Source: Xylanimonas protaetiae (lineage in GTDB: Bacteria > Actinomycetota > Actinomycetes > Actinomycetales > Cellulomonadaceae). From it: DNA of 64,000 nucleotides. The translations under genes were made by a program, and so were the position numbers. Numbering within the stretch: position 1 is the first letter of the stretch; each line of letters opens with the position of its first letter. Of the stretch, positions 29,870 to 38,277 are shown piece by piece. The notes below the pieces were generated by a model that worked only from the letters and a program-made list of their open reading frames with translations, did not search any database and was not told where the DNA came from. The stretch spans positions 3,601,440-3,665,439 of the forward strand of contig NZ_CP035493.1 in NCBI RefSeq assembly GCF_004135385.1, read 5' to 3'.

Positions 29870-30709
29870 TCACCCGATCCGGGTGATCTGCACCTCGACC
29901 TCCAGGGCGCTCGGCCCCGGCCCGGCGTACACGCCCTTGAGGGGCGGCACGTCGCCGTACTCGCGCCCGCGGGCGACGACGACGTGATCGGTGCTGACGA
30001 ACCGGCGGTTGGTGGGGTCGTACCCCGTCCACGTGCCGGTCCAGAACTCCAGCCAGGCGTGCGAGTCGCCCAGCACCGTCTCCCCCACCGGGGCGTCGCC
30101 GCGCGGGTGCAGGTAGCCCGACACGTACCGCGCCGGGATGCCGACGCTGCGCAGCGCCCCGATGGCCAGGTGCGCCATGTCCTGGCACACGCCCTTGCGG
30201 GCCGCCCAGGCCTCGCTCGCCGGGGTGTGCACGGCGGTCACGCCCGGCACGTACTCGAGCCGGTCGCGCACCGCGAGGCACACCGCCTCGGCCGCGGCCG
30301 TGGGGGCCAGCCCGCCCGCCGCCTCCAGCGCGAGCGCCGCGACGTCGTCGGGCACGTCCGTGGTGGCGGTCGGGGCGAGGAACGCGGCGTGGGCGTCGAG
30401 GACGGACTCGCCGCCGATGTCGGCCCAGGACCACGCCAGCGCCGGTGCCGGCGCGGGGCCCCGCTCGACGACGGACTCGGCCACGATGGTCAGCCGCTCG
30501 TGCGAGCTGAGCATCTCGAACGACGTGACGGCCGTGCCCCAGTAGTCGACGTACTCGTCGGTCCAGGTGTGGGGCTGCACGTCGACCCGGGCGCTGCGCA
30601 CGCGCTGGCGCTCGTCGTCGACCGGGCGCATGCGCGCCTCGTTGTAGGAGGCGCGCACGGGGCCGCCGTAGTCGAACGTCGTCGTGTGGACCACCCGCAG
30701 CACGCTCAC
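29870..30709 (-). CDS. Transglutaminase-like cysteine protease family protein
   Basis: A 279-residue protein with a bacterial transglutaminase N-terminal domain (YGGPVRASYNEARMRP) and a transglutaminase core: catalytic Cys in RKGVCQDMAHL, His in GDSHAWLEFW and Asp in GYDPTNRRF. The GTG start overlaps the stop of the alpha-E gene. It is the third gene of a circularly permuted ATP-grasp / alpha-E / transglutaminase trio that recurs in many bacteria. The trio looks like a peptide-forming or peptide-trimming module; its substrate has not been settled. Confidence 0.88.
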   Translation of the reverse strand: MSVLRVVHTTTFDYGGPVRASYNEARMRPVDDERQRVRSARVDVQPHTWTDEYVDYWGTAVTSFEMLSSHERLTIVAESVVERGPAPAPALAWSWADIGGESVLDAHAAFLAPTATTDVPDDVAALALEAAGGLAPTAAAEAVCLAVRDRLEYVPGVTAVHTPASEAWAARKGVCQDMAHLAIGALRSVGIPARYVSGYLHPRGDAPVGETVLGDSHAWLEFWTGTWTGYDPTNRRFVSTDHVVVARGREYGDVPPLKGVYAGPGPSALEVEVQITRIG

Positions 30710-31638
30710 AACGCCTCCCCCACCCAGGCCGTCGTGGCGGCGGCCGGGAAGTACCTGTCCTTGACGGCGTCGCTGGCCCGCGCGCACGCGAGCTGGACGC
30801 GCTCCAGCACCTCGGGCAGCCGCTCGAGGAGGTCCTCGAGACGGGCGTACTCGAGCTCCGTGCGCACGATGCCGAGCTCGCGCCGGGCCTCGTCGCCAGC
30901 GCCCCGGCCCGCCTCGGCGGGCTCGAGGTCGCGCAGCGCGGCGTCAGCCTGCGTGAGCGCCGCGACGATCGAGCGCGGGAACAGCGGGTCGCGCAGCAGG
31001 AACCCGGCCGCCCGGTCGTCGTCGGCGCGGCCGCGGTAGGCGCGCAGGAACGCCTCGTGCGCGCCGCACGAGCGCAGCAACGTCGTCCAGCCAGGGCCCG
31101 CCGCGCCGAGCCGGGCCTGCGTGGTGACCAGGCGGGCCGTCATGTCGGCCCGCTCGATCGAGCGGCCCAGGATCATGAAGTGCCACGTCGCGTCGCGGCT
31201 CGTGGCCGAGTCCATGATCCCGGCGACGACGGCGGCACGCTGGCGCACCCACGCGAAGAAGTCGTGCGGGATGAGCGACGGCGCCATCGTCGAGACCTCG
31301 TTGCGCGTGGTGTTGAGGCACTCCCACAGCTCGGTCGAGACGATCTCGCGCGCCCGGCGGGCGTTCTCGCGCGCCGCGACGAGCGCGCCCGCGATCGACG
31401 ACGGGTTGACGCGGTCGCGGGCCAGCAGGCGCACCACGAGGTCGCGGTCGACGAGCTCCTCGGCGGGCGGCGCCGGGTGGTCCATGATCGCGAGCAGCGA
31501 GCGGCAGGCGATCTGCTCCTCGGCGAACGGGTCCTCGGAGAGGCGCTGGACGTGGACGTCGAGGATGCGCGCCGTGTCGTCGGCGCGCTCCACGTACCGG
31601 CCGATCCAGAACAGCGACTCGGCGATGCGGCTCAGCAC
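30706..31638 (-). CDS. Alpha-E domain protein (DUF403)
   Basis: An all-helical alpha-E domain protein of 310 residues, recognised from the N-terminal LSRIAESLFWIGRYVERADDTARILDVH and the internal second copy, WHFMILGRSIERADMTARLV. GTG 31638 overlaps the end of the ATP-grasp gene. It is always found with the permuted ATP-grasp and transglutaminase genes and may be a scaffold or a carrier for the product. No catalytic residues can be named. Confidence 0.88.
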   Translation of the reverse strand: MLSRIAESLFWIGRYVERADDTARILDVHVQRLSEDPFAEEQIACRSLLAIMDHPAPPAEELVDRDLVVRLLARDRVNPSSIAGALVAARENARRAREIVSTELWECLNTTRNEVSTMAPSLIPHDFFAWVRQRAAVVAGIMDSATSRDATWHFMILGRSIERADMTARLVTTQARLGAAGPGWTTLLRSCGAHEAFLRAYRGRADDDRAAGFLLRDPLFPRSIVAALTQADAALRDLEPAEAGRGAGDEARRELGIVRTELEYARLEDLLERLPEVLERVQLACARASDAVKDRYFPAAATTAWVGEAL

Positions 31639-33242
31639 GTGACGGCTCCCGTCGGCTCGATGGCGGTCTGCTGCTGCTGTTGCTGCTGGCTCGTGCGGAC
31701 GTCGGCCGGGTTGGTGGTCAGCGGCACGCCGGCCACGGTGACGCCCGCGGGGTGGGCGGCCCGGCCCGACGGCGTCGCGCCGGCCTCGGCCACGCCGCGG
31801 CGGGCGCGCGGCCGCCCCTCGACCACCCAGGTGTCCTTGGACCCGCCGCCCTGCGAGCTGTTGACGACGAGCTGCCCCTCGGGCAGCGCGACACGCGTCA
31901 GGCCGCCGGGCAGCACCCAGACGTCGTGGCCGTCGTTCACGGCGAAGGGCCGCAGGTCGATGTGCCGCGGGCGGAACCCGCCGTCGACGAACGTGGGCGC
32001 CGTCGAGAGCTGGATCACCGGCTGGGCGATCCAGCCGCGCGGGTCGGCGACGAGGCGGGTGCGCAGCGCGTCGAGCTCGCCGCGCGACGCCGCGGGCCCG
32101 ACGACGATGCCCTTGCCGCCCGAGCCGTCGACGGGCTTGACCACGAGCTCGTCGAGCCGGTCGAGCACCTCGGCCAGCGCCTCGGGCTCCTGGAGCCGCC
32201 ACGTGTCGACGTTCTTGAGGAGGGGCTCCTCGCCGAGGTAGTAGCGCACGAGCTCGGGCACGTAGGTGTAGACGAGCTTGTCGTCGGCGACGCCGTTGCC
32301 GATCGCGTTGGCCAGCGTCACCTGCCCCCGCCGGGCGCAGCCGACGAGGCCAGGCACGCCCAGCACCGAGTCGGCCCGGAACTGGACCGGGTCGAGGAAG
32401 TCGTCGTCGACGCGGCGGTAGATGACGTCGACCCGGCGCGACCCCTCGGTGGTGCGCATGAACACGCGCCCGGCGGAGCAGAACAGGTCGCGGCCCTCGA
32501 CGAGCTCGACGCCCATGAGCCGCGCCAGCAGCGCGTGCTCGTAGTACGCCGAGTTGTACACGCCCGGCGTGAGCACGACGACGGTCGGCTCCGGCACGCC
32601 CTCGGGCGCCGCCGCCACGAGCGCCGCCAGCAGCCGCTGCGGGTAGTCGACGACGGGCCGCACCCGCATGGAGGAGAACAGCTCGGGGAACGAGCGCACC
32701 ATCGCCTGCCGGTTGGACACCACGTAGCTCACGCCCGACGGGACGCGCACGTTGTCCTCCAGCACCCGGTACTCGCCGCGCTCGTCGCGCACGACGTCGA
32801 TGCCGGACACGTGGCAGCGCACCCCGTTGGGCGGCTCGATGCCGTGGGCCGCACGCTTGAACTCCGCGCTCGACAGGATCAGCCGCAGCGGCACGACGCC
32901 GTCCTTGACCGCCTGCTGCGGGCCGTACACGTCGGCGAGGAACGCCTCCAGAGCGCGGACCCGCTGCGAGACGCCGCGCGCCACGGTGTCCCACTCCGCC
33001 GGCTCGATGACGCGCGGGACGACGTCGAGCGGGAAGGGACGCTCCTCGCCCGCGAAGTCGAAGGTCACGCCCTGGGCCAGGTACGAGCGGGCGAGCGCGT
33101 CGGCCCGTCCGGCCACCTCGGAGGCCGTGAGGCTCGCGAGCGTGCCGTGCACCGGCGCGTAGCGAGGCCGCACGCCGCGGTCACGGTCGAGCATCTCGTC
33201 GTAGGCCGCGCCGAGCGGGTAGTCGTCGAACAGGTCCGCCAT
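31632..33242 (-). CDS. Circularly permuted ATP-grasp type 2 protein
   Basis: A 536-residue protein with an N-terminal DUF404-like region and the permuted ATP-grasp fold (LEDNVRVPSGVSYVVSNRQ; VDVIYRRVDDDFLDP; ELVVKPVDGSGGKGI; NSSQGGGSKDTWV). Such enzymes ligate a carboxylate to an amine through acyl-phosphate. The tail carries seven glutamines encoded by a CAG/CAA run (31668-31688). The start is ATG 33242. It leads the three-gene operon with alpha-E and transglutaminase proteins, divergent from the PemK-like gene. The substrate is unknown. Confidence 0.9.
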   Translation of the reverse strand: MADLFDDYPLGAAYDEMLDRDRGVRPRYAPVHGTLASLTASEVAGRADALARSYLAQGVTFDFAGEERPFPLDVVPRVIEPAEWDTVARGVSQRVRALEAFLADVYGPQQAVKDGVVPLRLILSSAEFKRAAHGIEPPNGVRCHVSGIDVVRDERGEYRVLEDNVRVPSGVSYVVSNRQAMVRSFPELFSSMRVRPVVDYPQRLLAALVAAAPEGVPEPTVVVLTPGVYNSAYYEHALLARLMGVELVEGRDLFCSAGRVFMRTTEGSRRVDVIYRRVDDDFLDPVQFRADSVLGVPGLVGCARRGQVTLANAIGNGVADDKLVYTYVPELVRYYLGEEPLLKNVDTWRLQEPEALAEVLDRLDELVVKPVDGSGGKGIVVGPAASRGELDALRTRLVADPRGWIAQPVIQLSTAPTFVDGGFRPRHIDLRPFAVNDGHDVWVLPGGLTRVALPEGQLVVNSSQGGGSKDTWVVEGRPRARRGVAEAGATPSGRAAHPAGVTVAGVPLTTNPADVRTSQQQQQQQTAIEPTGAVTC

Positions 33243-33324
33243 GGCCGCACGGTACGGCCTGGTCTGTGGCGGGCGGGTTCCGATGGTGTTTCCGTCTCAT
33301 GACGGCGCGGCGGCGGGGGTCGGG

Positions 33325-33359
33325 ACGGGGCGGCCGGGCCAGAGGACGGGCCGCCCCGT
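33325..33359. promoter_or_regulatory. 11-bp dyad just upstream of the PemK-like gene
   Basis: ACGGGGCGGCC (33325-33335) and GGCCGCCCCGT (33349-33359) pair over a 13-base loop, ending 12 bases before the GTG. It is in the 5' leader or promoter of the toxin-like gene, between divergent genes, so it may be an operator or RNA hairpin rather than a terminator. Confidence 0.4.
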
Positions 33360-33371
33360 AGGCTGTGGCGC

Positions 33372-33944
33372 GTGGCGAGTCGATGGGTGAACCTGCTGGT
33401 GGACGCTGCGCGCGCGGTCGTGGCGAGCAGCCGTCCGCGCGCGTCCCGGACCCCGGGCGGCCCGTCCGGGACCCCAGGCGCATCTCGGGCCCCGGGGGCA
33501 CGGACCCCGGGGGCATCGCACGAGACGGGGGCGGCGGGCGGCTATCCGGGCGACTACCGCGGGCGCGTGCGGGCCCAGTACGACCCGCACCCGGACGGCA
33601 ACCCGGACCCCGGCGAGATCGTGTGGACGTGGGTGCCGTACGAGGAGGACCACCGCCAGGGCAAGGACCGGCCCGTGCTCCTCGTGGGGCGCGACGGGCA
33701 GTGGCTGCTCGCGCTCCAGCTCACCTCGAAGGACCACGACCGCGACGTGCAGCAGGAGGCCCGCGCGGGCCGGTACTGGATGGACATCGGCACCGGGCCG
33801 TGGGACAAGCAGGGGCGCCCGAGCGAGATCCGGCTCAACCGCGTGATCCGCGTCGCACCCCAGGCCGTGCGGCGCGAGGGGGCGGTCATGTCGAAGGCTC
33901 TCTTCGCGCAGGTCACGGCCGCGATGGCGAAGGCCCTGGGCTGA
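33372..33944 (+). CDS. PemK/MazF-family protein, no adjacent antitoxin
   Basis: A 190-residue protein whose C-terminal 120 residues have the PemK/MazF fold ([26 protein letters not shown]; the [11 protein letters not shown] segment). MazF toxins are ribosome-independent mRNA endonucleases. A 60-residue N-terminal extension rich in Pro, Gly, Ser and Ala precedes it. The expected small antitoxin gene is not next to it on either side: upstream is the divergent ATP-grasp gene, downstream rpsT. It may be a solitary, tamed family member. GTG 33372 is the start. Confidence 0.8.
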   Translation: MASRWVNLLVDAARAVVASSRPRASRTPGGPSGTPGASRAPGARTPGASHETGAAGGYPGDYRGRVRAQYDPHPDGNPDPGEIVWTWVPYEEDHRQGKDRPVLLVGRDGQWLLALQLTSKDHDRDVQQEARAGRYWMDIGTGPWDKQGRPSEIRLNRVIRVAPQAVRREGAVMSKALFAQVTAAMAKALG

Positions 33945-33954
33945 GACCCGCGGC

Positions 33955-33984
33955 TTCGAGCCCGCTCGGAGCCTCTGGTATCGT
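33955..33984 (+). promoter_or_regulatory. Candidate rpsT promoter
   Basis: TTCGAG (33955-33960), an 18-base spacer and TATCGT (33979-33984) form a passable sigma-70-type promoter about 150 bases before rpsT. The leader up to the GTG has no gene. Confidence 0.4.
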
Positions 33985-34137
33985 TGGTGGCTGCGTGTCC
34001 GCCCAGGTCGGCGGGCACCGCCGCATCTCCTCTCCAAGGGTTCCCCACCCCCAGTCCCGGAGCTGCGGCCGCCCTCTACGACCTATCCGCTCGTGCTGTC
34101 AGCTGGCTGGCAGGCGAACACACCAGAAAGTCCACCA

Positions 34138-34398
34138 GTGGCAAACATCAAGTCCCAGATCAAGCGCATCAAGACGAACGAGAAGGCTCGTCTGCGCAAC
34201 AAGGCCGTCAAGTCGGAGCTGAAGACGTACGTGCGCCGCGTGCGCGAGGCCGTCGCCACCGGCGACAAGGAGGCCGCGACCGCTGCCGCCGCCGCCGCGT
34301 CGCGCAAGCTCGACAAGGCTGTCTCGAAGGGCGTCATCCACGCGAACCAGGCCGCGAACCGCAAGTCGGCCGTCGCGAAGCTGGTCAACGCTCTCTGA
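34138..34398 (+). CDS. rpsT: 30S ribosomal protein S20
   Basis: Binds 16S rRNA early in 30S assembly. The 86-residue protein ([23 protein letters not shown]...[14 protein letters not shown]) is a textbook S20, a helical bundle rich in Lys and Ala. The start is GTG 34138, immediately before ANIKSQ; the reading frame extends upstream but not in the S20 manner. It is the only backbone gene on the plus strand here and has its own promoter-like site and a 14-bp terminator. Confidence 0.96.
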   Translation: MANIKSQIKRIKTNEKARLRNKAVKSELKTYVRRVREAVATGDKEAATAAAAAASRKLDKAVSKGVIHANQAANRKSAVAKLVNAL

Positions 34399-34439
34399 GC
34401 TGAGACCGCCCGGGCCGTCCAGGCCTGAACGAACGTCGA

Positions 34440-34473
34440 GGGCGCCGCTCCCCCACCACGGGGAGCGGCGCCC
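34440..34473. terminator. rpsT terminator
   Basis: GGGCGCCGCTCCCC (34440-34453) and GGGGAGCGGCGCCC (34460-34473), a perfect 14-bp stem with a six-base loop, 41 bases past the rpsT stop and followed by TTCG. It may also serve the convergent holA. Confidence 0.85.
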
Positions 34474-34565
34474 TTCGTCCTCCCCGGGTCCCGCCGCACG
34501 GTGGCGGCTGGTCTCGGCGTGAGGCCCGCTGCGCGTGCCGTCGTCACCAGGGCGACGTCCTGGGG

Positions 34566-35594
34566 TCAGCGGCGACCCGACGGCCGGACCGTGCGCGCGA
34601 TCGTGAGCACGGCCTTCTCGACGGCGAACACCGGGTCGCGGCCCTCGCCCTTGACCTCGGCGTCGGCCTGCGCGACGGCGCTGATCGCGGTCGCGAGGCC
34701 CTCCGGGGTCCAGCGCTGCAGGTCGCGCTGGGCGTTGCGCACCTGCCAGTCCTGCAGGCCCAGCTCGCGCGCGGTGACGGCGCCGCCGCGCAGCGCGGCC
34801 ACCTTGGCGAGGGTCCGCAGGCGCATGGCCAGCGCCGCGACGAGCGGCACGGGGTCGGCACCCGTGTCCAGCGCGTGCCGCAGCAGGGCGACCGCACCGC
34901 CGGCGTCCCCGGCGACGGCGGCGTCGGCCACCTTGAAACCGGTGGCCTCGACCCGGCCGCCGTAGTAGCGGTCGACGACGCCTGCGCTGATCGTGCCGGA
35001 GGTGTCGGCGACGAGCTGCGACACGGCGGAGGCGAGCTCGCGCAGGTCGGTGCCGAGCGCGTCGACGAGGGCCCGCACGGCCTCGGGCTCGGCGCGACGC
35101 CGGGCGGTGCGGAGCTCGCGCGCGACGAACTCGGCCTTGTCGGCGTCGCGCGTGACGGCGTCGCACTGGAGGACGGGCGACCCGGACGCGACGATCGCGT
35201 CGAGCATCTTCTTGCCACGCTGCCCGCTGCCGTGCACGACGACGACGGTGGTCTCCGGGTCCGGGCGCGCGACGTGGTCGAGCAGGTCGGCGTACAGCTC
35301 GTCGGTGCCGGCGTCGGCGGCCGTGACCACGACGATCTTGGCCTCGCCGAACAGCGACGGGCTGGCCGCGACCTGGAGCTGGCCCGCGCCGTAGGTGGTG
35401 CCGTCGAGCTCGACCTTCTCGGTCTCGGGGTCCCGCTCCCGGGCCAGGCCCACGAGCCCGTCGACGGCCCGCTCGCGCAGCAGGTCCTCCGGGCCGCGCA
35501 CCAGCACGACGGGCGCGAGCGTGGGCTCGTCCCAGGCGCGGACGTTGCCTGCGGGCTTGCGGGCGCCGGCGCGGGCGCGGGTGGCGGGAGGCAC
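34566..35594 (-). CDS. holA: DNA polymerase III delta subunit
   Basis: Clamp-loader subunit that opens the beta clamp. The 342 residues show the delta-subunit layout: LVRGPEDLLRERAV at the start of the AAA-like domain, FGEAKIVVV, VVVVHGSGQRGKKML, then the C-terminal collar domain (DPVPLVAALAMRLRTLAKV). No functional P-loop is present, as usual for delta. GTG 35594 follows the family N-terminus. It lies after comEC in the same direction, the standard actinobacterial order comEA-comEC-holA. Confidence 0.94.
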   Translation of the reverse strand: MPPATRARAGARKPAGNVRAWDEPTLAPVVLVRGPEDLLRERAVDGLVGLARERDPETEKVELDGTTYGAGQLQVAASPSLFGEAKIVVVTAADAGTDELYADLLDHVARPDPETTVVVVHGSGQRGKKMLDAIVASGSPVLQCDAVTRDADKAEFVARELRTARRRAEPEAVRALVDALGTDLRELASAVSQLVADTSGTISAGVVDRYYGGRVEATGFKVADAAVAGDAGGAVALLRHALDTGADPVPLVAALAMRLRTLAKVAALRGGAVTARELGLQDWQVRNAQRDLQRWTPEGLATAISAVAQADAEVKGEGRDPVFAVEKAVLTIARTVRPSGRR

Positions 35595-35694
35595 GCGCCC
35601 ACTCTGCCACGGGCCGCCGACGCTCTCGGCAGCCCGACGCTCCGCGGCCCCGCCCACGTGCCCCCGCCGACGTGCCCCGGTCGGCACCCAGGAG

Positions 35695-38277
35695 TCAGCG
35701 GACGCACGCGAGCGACGTCCTCCCGCCTCGCACCACGAGCACCGCGGACCCGCACTCGTCCGTCCGCACGACCGTGGACCCGACGCCCGCATACAGGTCG
35801 AGCATGCGGTCGGTCGGGTGCCCGTAGGTGTTCCCCTCCCCCACGCTCACGAGCGCGACCCGCGGGCGCAGCAGCCGGGCGAGCCCGGGCGACTGCGACG
35901 CCGAGCCGTGGTGCGCCACCTTGACGACGTCGACGCCGTCGAGCACGCCGGGCGGACCACCCGCCTCCAGCGAGGCGAGCAGCGCGTCCTGCCCGGGCTG
36001 CTCCAGGTCGCCCAGCGCGACGACGTCGAGCGTGCCACCGGGGCCGGACGCGACGAGCTCGAGCGACAGGCTGGCGTCGTTGACGCCGTCGCCCTCGACA
36101 GAGCCGCCGGTCCCGGCGCTGCTGGTCCTCGTGGTGCCGAGCCCCGTACCGCCGGTGCCCGTACCGCCGGCGCCCGCGCTGCCGCCGCCGACGAGGCCCG
36201 TTCCGAGCACGTGCCACTCGACCCGCCAGCCGCCCTCGCCGAGCACGCCGGCGTCGCCGGGTGCGGGCACCTGCACGGTCACGCCGACGCGCTCGAGCGC
36301 CTCGACCGTCCGGCGCGCCTGCCCGGCGGGCTCGTGCAACGGCGACCCCCAGGCCGCGCGCACCTCGCGGCCGGCCAGGACGGCGGGCAGCCCGCCGACG
36401 TGGTCGGCGTGGAAGTGGCTGAGCACCAGCAGGTCCACGCGCGTGACACCGAGCCGGTCCAGGCAACGGTCGGCGGCGTCGCCGTCGGGGCCGACGTCGA
36501 CGACGACGGCGGCCGCGGGGCCGGTGCGCACCACGAGCCCGTCGCCCTGCCCCACGTCGCAGGCGACCACCTGCCAGTCGGCGGGGACGTCCCCGGCGTG
36601 GGGGACCGCGCGCACGGCCACGGTCGTGACGACGACCACGGCCGTCAGCGCGGCGAGGACGGCGCCGAGCGCGCGCCTGCGGTCGCGACGGCTCGGCGTC
36701 CCGTGCCGGAACCGCACCAGGGCGGCCCGGCCCGAGGCGTGCGCGGTGCGCCACCGCCGCCGCGCGAGGTCCGTCCAGGCGTGGGGCCAGCCCTCGCCGG
36801 GCGGGCGCCGCAGCACCAGCGCCACGCCCACGACCGTCAGGACGCCGAGCGCCGTCGCCCCGAGGACGCCGCCCGGCCACGGCACGGCCGCCCCGGGCAG
36901 GCATGCGCACCAGCGCGCGACGGCCGCGATCCACCAGGTGGCGCAGCCCGCCAGCCAGGCCAGCGCGTGCGCGGCGAACGGCCACCACGGGGCGGTGACG
37001 GTCGCCGCGAGCCCGAGCAGCGTCGCCGGCACGACCGCCGGGGCCGCGAGCAGGTTCGCCGGCACCGACGTCGTCGGCAGGGCGGGCGAGAGGAGCACGA
37101 GCACGGGACCGCACGCCGCCTGCGCCGCGAACGGCACGGCGAGCGCGAACGCGGCCGTGCGCCCGACCCACGGCGTCAGGCGCCGGACCACCGGCGGGGC
37201 GAGCAGCACCAGCCCCGCGGTCGCCGCGCAGGAGAGCGCGAACCCGAAGGAGCGCGACAGCCACGGGTCCACGCCCAGCAGCACGACCGCGCACGCCGCG
37301 AGCGACGGCACCGAGAGCGCCGGCCTCCCCCACGTGACGCCCAGCAGCATCACGGCCGCCATCGCCGCGGCGCGCAGCACGCTGGGGTCCGGGCGCACGA
37401 GCAGCACGAACGCGGCGGCGACCACCGCCACTACGAGCACCCCCACCGGGCGCGGCGCGCGCACCGTGCCGGCCAGCGCCGTCACGAGCGCGAGCACGAT
37501 CGCGAAGTGCCCGCCCGAGACGGCGGTGAGGTGCGTCAGGCCGGTCGCCCGGAACGCGGCGGCGAGGTCGGGCGGCAGGCGCGAGGTGTCGCCCACGGCG
37601 ATGCCGGGGACGAGACCCCGCGCCTGCGGCGACAGGTCGGCCGTCACGTCGAGCAGCGCGGACCGCATCGCGGTGGTCGCGGCGACGACCGCCGGCGGCG
37701 CCCGCACGAGCTCGGTGCTCCCGGTGCTCGCCCGCGCGGCCTCGGCGGCGCCGTCGTCGGTCGGGGCGAGCCGGGTGTGGACGACGACGCGTGCCCCGTA
37801 CGGCGGCGCCTCGTCCGTCGAGGTCACCTCCACGCGCGCCCGGACCGTGGACGTCACCGCGCGGGCTCGCACCGTGTCGGCGGCGAGCACCCACGTCTCA
37901 CCGGACCCGAAGGCGCCCGGCCGGCCGTCGTCGGCGACGCGCCCGGACAGGACGACGTCCGCCCTCTGCGCGGCGAGCGCCTCGACAACGGACCGCCCGG
38001 CGGCGTGGACCTGCACCGACAGCCCGACCCCGGCGACGCACGCGAGCGCGAGGGCGACGTGCGCAGCACCGGCGCCTCGCGCAGGCCGGCCGGCGGAGCG
38101 CTCGCTCCCGGCCGGCCGCCGCGAGCGATGCTCGCCGAGGGCGGCCGTCGCGGCCGCGACGAGGCACGCACCGACCGCGAGCGCGACCGCGGGCCACGCC
38201 CACGCCGTCTCCCGCGTGAGCACCCACGCCGCCGCCCAGGCCGCGAGCGCCGCGGGCACGAGCCGGAGGTCGGTCAC
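35695..38277 (-). CDS. comEC: ComEC/Rec2 DNA-uptake channel protein
   Basis: Predicted transformation channel of 860 residues. A membrane-facing N-terminal region with an OB-fold domain (residues about 50-200) is followed by the Competence domain with some ten helices (TGLTHLTAVSGGHFAIVLAL; LLVRPDPSVLRAAAMAAVM) and a C-terminal metallo-beta-lactamase domain with SHFHADHVGG that may act as a nuclease. A Gly/Thr/Ser-rich insert (GSAGAGGTGTGGTGLG) lies within the last domain. GTG 38277 overlaps the comEA stop. Whether the strain is naturally competent is not shown; other pilus genes are not in the window. Confidence 0.93.
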   Translation of the reverse strand: MTDLRLVPAALAAWAAAWVLTRETAWAWPAVALAVGACLVAAATAALGEHRSRRPAGSERSAGRPARGAGAAHVALALACVAGVGLSVQVHAAGRSVVEALAAQRADVVLSGRVADDGRPGAFGSGETWVLAADTVRARAVTSTVRARVEVTSTDEAPPYGARVVVHTRLAPTDDGAAEAARASTGSTELVRAPPAVVAATTAMRSALLDVTADLSPQARGLVPGIAVGDTSRLPPDLAAAFRATGLTHLTAVSGGHFAIVLALVTALAGTVRAPRPVGVLVVAVVAAAFVLLVRPDPSVLRAAAMAAVMLLGVTWGRPALSVPSLAACAVVLLGVDPWLSRSFGFALSCAATAGLVLLAPPVVRRLTPWVGRTAAFALAVPFAAQAACGPVLVLLSPALPTTSVPANLLAAPAVVPATLLGLAATVTAPWWPFAAHALAWLAGCATWWIAAVARWCACLPGAAVPWPGGVLGATALGVLTVVGVALVLRRPPGEGWPHAWTDLARRRWRTAHASGRAALVRFRHGTPSRRDRRRALGAVLAALTAVVVVTTVAVRAVPHAGDVPADWQVVACDVGQGDGLVVRTGPAAAVVVDVGPDGDAADRCLDRLGVTRVDLLVLSHFHADHVGGLPAVLAGREVRAAWGSPLHEPAGQARRTVEALERVGVTVQVPAPGDAGVLGEGGWRVEWHVLGTGLVGGGSAGAGGTGTGGTGLGTTRTSSAGTGGSVEGDGVNDASLSLELVASGPGGTLDVVALGDLEQPGQDALLASLEAGGPPGVLDGVDVVKVAHHGSASQSPGLARLLRPRVALVSVGEGNTYGHPTDRMLDLYAGVGSTVVRTDECGSAVLVVRGGRTSLACVR

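Noticed and set aside
33243-33371. Search for a PemK antitoxin frame
   Set aside because: No short frame with a ribosome site and a DNA-binding or acidic helix pattern in this gap or in 33945-34137.
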